Assembly (NCBI GenBank): GCA_030151565.1
Contig: JASLDM010000143.1
Span: 1-34,816 of the forward strand
DNA: 34,816 nucleotides
Reading direction: 5' to 3'
Origin: Flavobacterium sp.
Lineage (GTDB): Bacteria; Bacteroidota; Bacteroidia; Flavobacteriales; Flavobacteriaceae
Positions within the stretch are counted from its first letter, which is position 1. Each line of letters opens with the position of its first letter. The notes under the pieces were generated by a model. It did not search any database. It was not told where the DNA came from and worked only from the letters and a program-made list of their open reading frames with translations. Positions 33,061-34,816 of this stretch are shown piece after piece. The position numbers were made by a program, and so were the translations under genes.

Positions 33061-33098
33061 AAAAACAAAATAGCTAATTCCTTAGCTATTTTGTTTTT
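33061..33098 (-). terminator. Terminator of pgk
   Basis: A perfect 17-bp inverted repeat (33061-33077 and 33082-33098, core AACAAAATAGCTAA/TTAGCTATTTTGTT) around TTCC, ending in Ts on the minus strand. It starts just past the pgk stop and ends 15 bases before the transglycosylase gene. Confidence 0.88.
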
Positions 33099-33100
33099 AA

Positions 33101-34291
33101 TTATTCTTGAATTGCTTCAATTCCTGGTAAGGTTTTTCCCTCCAACATTTCCAACATTGCACCTCCACCTGTTGACACATAACTCATTTTGGGAGCTAAT
33201 CCAAATTGTTTAACTGCTGCTACTGAATCTCCTCCTCCTACTAAAGAAAAAGTTCCATTTTTAGTTGCTTCAGCAATATAGTTTCCTAATGAAATAGTTC
33301 CATCGGCAAATTTTTCCATTTCAAAGACACCTAATGGTCCATTCCAAAGAATAATTTTAGATTCTTTAATTACTGGTTTTAAACTGTCTAGTGTTTTTGG
33401 ACCAACATCTAATCCTTGCCATCCATCAGGAATTTCATAAACATCAACAATTTTTGTATTGGCATCATTTGAAAATGCATCCGCAGCAATTACATCAATT
33501 GGCAAATGAATTTTAACGTTCTTTTCTTTTGCTTTTTTCATGATTTCTAAAGCCAATTCTATCTTGTCATCTTCACAAATAGAACTACCTATTTTACCAC
33601 CCAAAGCTTTAATAAATGTAAAAGTCATTCCACCACCAATAATCATGTGGTCAATTTTATCTAATATATTTTCGATAATTGTAATCTTAGATGAAACTTT
33701 AGATCCACCTAAAACTGCCGTTACCGGCTTTTCAGAACTATGTAATACTTTATTAATACTTTCAATTTCCTTTGCTAATAAAAAACCAAAACATTTATTT
33801 TCTGGAAAAAACTGAGCTACTATAGTTGTAGAAGCATGGGCACGATGTGCTGTACCAAATGCATCATTTACATAAACATCACCTAAAGAAGCTAATTCTT
33901 CTGCAAAGGCAACATCTCCTTTTTCTTCTTCAGGATAAAAACGTAAGTTTTCTAATAGAATTACACTTCCAGCTGAGCTCTTAGAAATAACGTCTTTTAC
34001 TTTATTGCCAACACAATCATCAACAAAAGTTACTGGAACTCCTAATACTTCTTCGGTTTTAGCAACAATGTGTTTTAATGAAAACGCTGGATTAACCATT
34101 CCCTTTGGACGTCCCAAATGCGACATTAAAATAGCTATTCCACCTTCTTCAACTACTTTCATAATTGTAGGTTTAGCTGCCTCAATTCTATTAGAATCAG
34201 TAACATTAAAATCTGCATCTAAAGGCACATTAAAGTCTACTCGAATCAGTGCTTTTTTATCTTGAAAATTAAAATCTTTTATGGTTTTCAT
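33101..34291 (-). CDS. pgk: Phosphoglycerate kinase
   Basis: The glycolytic enzyme that makes ATP from 1,3-bisphosphoglycerate, in the cytoplasm. The 396-residue length is standard. Family motifs are RVDFNVPL (17-24) with the following DSNRI, SHLGRPKG (57-64) for the phosphate of the substrate, LLENLRFYPEEEKGD, the hinge region, and the nucleotide motif VGGGDSVAAV (351-360), followed by STGGGAML. A perfect TAnnTTTG element lies 35 bases upstream and a strong terminator directly follows the stop. There are no unusual features. Confidence 0.98.
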   Translation of the reverse strand: MKTIKDFNFQDKKALIRVDFNVPLDADFNVTDSNRIEAAKPTIMKVVEEGGIAILMSHLGRPKGMVNPAFSLKHIVAKTEEVLGVPVTFVDDCVGNKVKDVISKSSAGSVILLENLRFYPEEEKGDVAFAEELASLGDVYVNDAFGTAHRAHASTTIVAQFFPENKCFGFLLAKEIESINKVLHSSEKPVTAVLGGSKVSSKITIIENILDKIDHMIIGGGMTFTFIKALGGKIGSSICEDDKIELALEIMKKAKEKNVKIHLPIDVIAADAFSNDANTKIVDVYEIPDGWQGLDVGPKTLDSLKPVIKESKIILWNGPLGVFEMEKFADGTISLGNYIAEATKNGTFSLVGGGDSVAAVKQFGLAPKMSYVSTGGGAMLEMLEGKTLPGIEAIQE

Positions 34292-34326
34292 TATATTTTA
34301 AATTGTATTGAATTTTTGAAATTTCA

Positions 34327-34334
34327 CAAATATA
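34327..34334 (-). promoter_or_regulatory. -7 promoter element of pgk
   Basis: The minus strand reads TATATTTG, a perfect TAnnTTTG match, 35 bases before the pgk ATG. Confidence 0.55.
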
Positions 34335-34425
34335 AAGTTTTTTACATTTAGAAAAACTGATATTTGATACTTAAAAGTTAAAATACCTCGTTTAATAATT
34401 GATCAGCATTAAATACCTTCGTAAT

Positions 34426-34816
34426 TTATTTTTTTAAATAGATCTCTAAAACTGATTCACCTGTTTTATTATTTACTCCATTTATTGAAATTTCTACATC
34501 AAATACATTTGTTTTTAAAGCTTGTTCTTTACTAACTTTTTTACCATTTATTAGAATCGTTGTCACTTTTGGATTTAATATAGATTGATTAAAATCTTCT
34601 TGTAATTTATTTTTAAACTCAGACACAAAATAATCATCGGCACTTATATCTTCTCCAACTTTTTTGCTTTCAAAAGCCAAACGTTCTTTCTCTAAACGTT
34701 CTTTCTCTAAACGTTCTTTCTCTAAACGTTCTTTCTCTAAACGTTCTTTCTCTAAACGTTCTTTCTCTAAACGTTCTTTCTCTAAACGTTCTTTCTCTAA
34801 ACGTTCTTTGTCTAAA
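34426..34816 (-). CDS. C-terminal part of a protein with LEKER pentapeptide repeats (start outside window)
   Basis: The frame is open from the right edge of the window to the stop at 34426, 130 codons. It begins with nine copies of a five-residue repeat (LDKER once, then LEKER eight times), followed by LAFESKKVGEDISADDYF and a folded-looking end with TILINGKKVSKEQALKT and a C-terminal VLEIYLKK. The repeat is strongly charged and should form a long helix, either a single stable helix or a coiled coil. The last part resembles the 'INGK.VSKE' tail of some flavobacterial M56/BlaR1-type proteins, but this is weak. A TTG at 34680 could be mistaken for a start, but the frame is clearly continuous upstream. 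Confidence 0.7.
   Translation of the reverse strand, partial: LDKERLEKERLEKERLEKERLEKERLEKERLEKERLEKERLEKERLAFESKKVGEDISADDYFVSEFKNKLQEDFNQSILNPKVTTILINGKKVSKEQALKTNVFDVEISINGVNNKTGESVLEIYLKK
34681..34816 (-). repeat. 15-base tandem repeat, nine copies
   Basis: The unit ACGTTCTTTCTCTAA occurs eight times without a single change (34681-34800). A ninth copy at the edge carries one C-to-G change (E to D in the protein). The array continues to or past the window end. Since 15 is a multiple of three, gain or loss of copies would keep the reading frame. Confidence 0.97.

Noticed and set aside
34681..34816. CRISPR-like array
   Set aside because: The 15-base units are directly adjacent with no spacers and encode LEKER in an open frame.

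Overview
The window looks like a chromosomal segment of a flavobacterium (phylum Bacteroidota, probably Flavobacteriaceae). The DNA is AT-rich and start codons lack clear Shine-Dalgarno sequences. Several genes carry a TAnnTTTG-type -7 promoter element. The protein set is typical of the group: DUF3078, DUF2480, DUF4349 and DUF4837 proteins, a PNGase F homologue, a SufS/SufE/MIP18 cluster and HmuTUVS heme uptake. Genus is not decided by the sequence; Myroides or Flavobacterium-like is a guess. No rRNA, tRNA, CRISPR array, transposase or phage gene was seen.

Layout. 1-287: start of a secreted protein running off the left edge (-). 873-3353 (+): hflX, then asnA (ammonia-dependent asparagine synthetase). 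asnA is preceded by an apparent transcription attenuator: a 27-codon leader ORF with six Asn codons followed by a strong intrinsic terminator. 3408-6793 (-): sufS, sufE, a MIP18/DUF59 gene, DUF2480, DUF3078. 6968-10691 (+): hmuT-hmuU-hmuV-hmuS heme import and use, divergent from sufS across an intergenic region with two operator-like palindromes. 10796-11881 (+): a lipoprotein PNGase F. 12207-14936 (+): nrdB-nrdA, a class Ia-type ribonucleotide reductase. 15168-17876 (-): mgtA. 18339-22477 (-): sufA-sufB-sufC-sufD. 22478-23345: a long gene-free stretch with hairpins and short repeats. 23346-27892 (+): an MBL-fold hydrolase, an S8 lipoprotein protease and an M1 aminopeptidase-type protein. 27968-30106 (+): rnpA, a DUF4349 lipoprotein and a tandem OmpA-domain protein. 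30096-33045 (-): an MltD-like LysM transglycosylase, a DUF4837 lipoprotein and an ElaA-like acetyltransferase in one operon. 33101-34291 (-): pgk. 34426-34816 (-): C-terminal part of a protein with a perfect pentapeptide (LEKER) repeat.

How the genes work together. Iron is the main theme. The two suf blocks together encode a whole SUF Fe-S assembly machine (scaffold/ATPase SufBCD, carrier SufA, desulfurase SufS, sulfur shuttle SufE, accessory MIP18 protein). The two blocks are separated by about 11.5 kb that contains the heme import operon, a di-iron ribonucleotide reductase and a Mg2+ pump. The most interesting item is the asnA leader. Its Asn codons, candidate antiterminator and terminator are spaced as in classical ribosome-mediated attenuation (trp/his type), but here apparently for asparagine.
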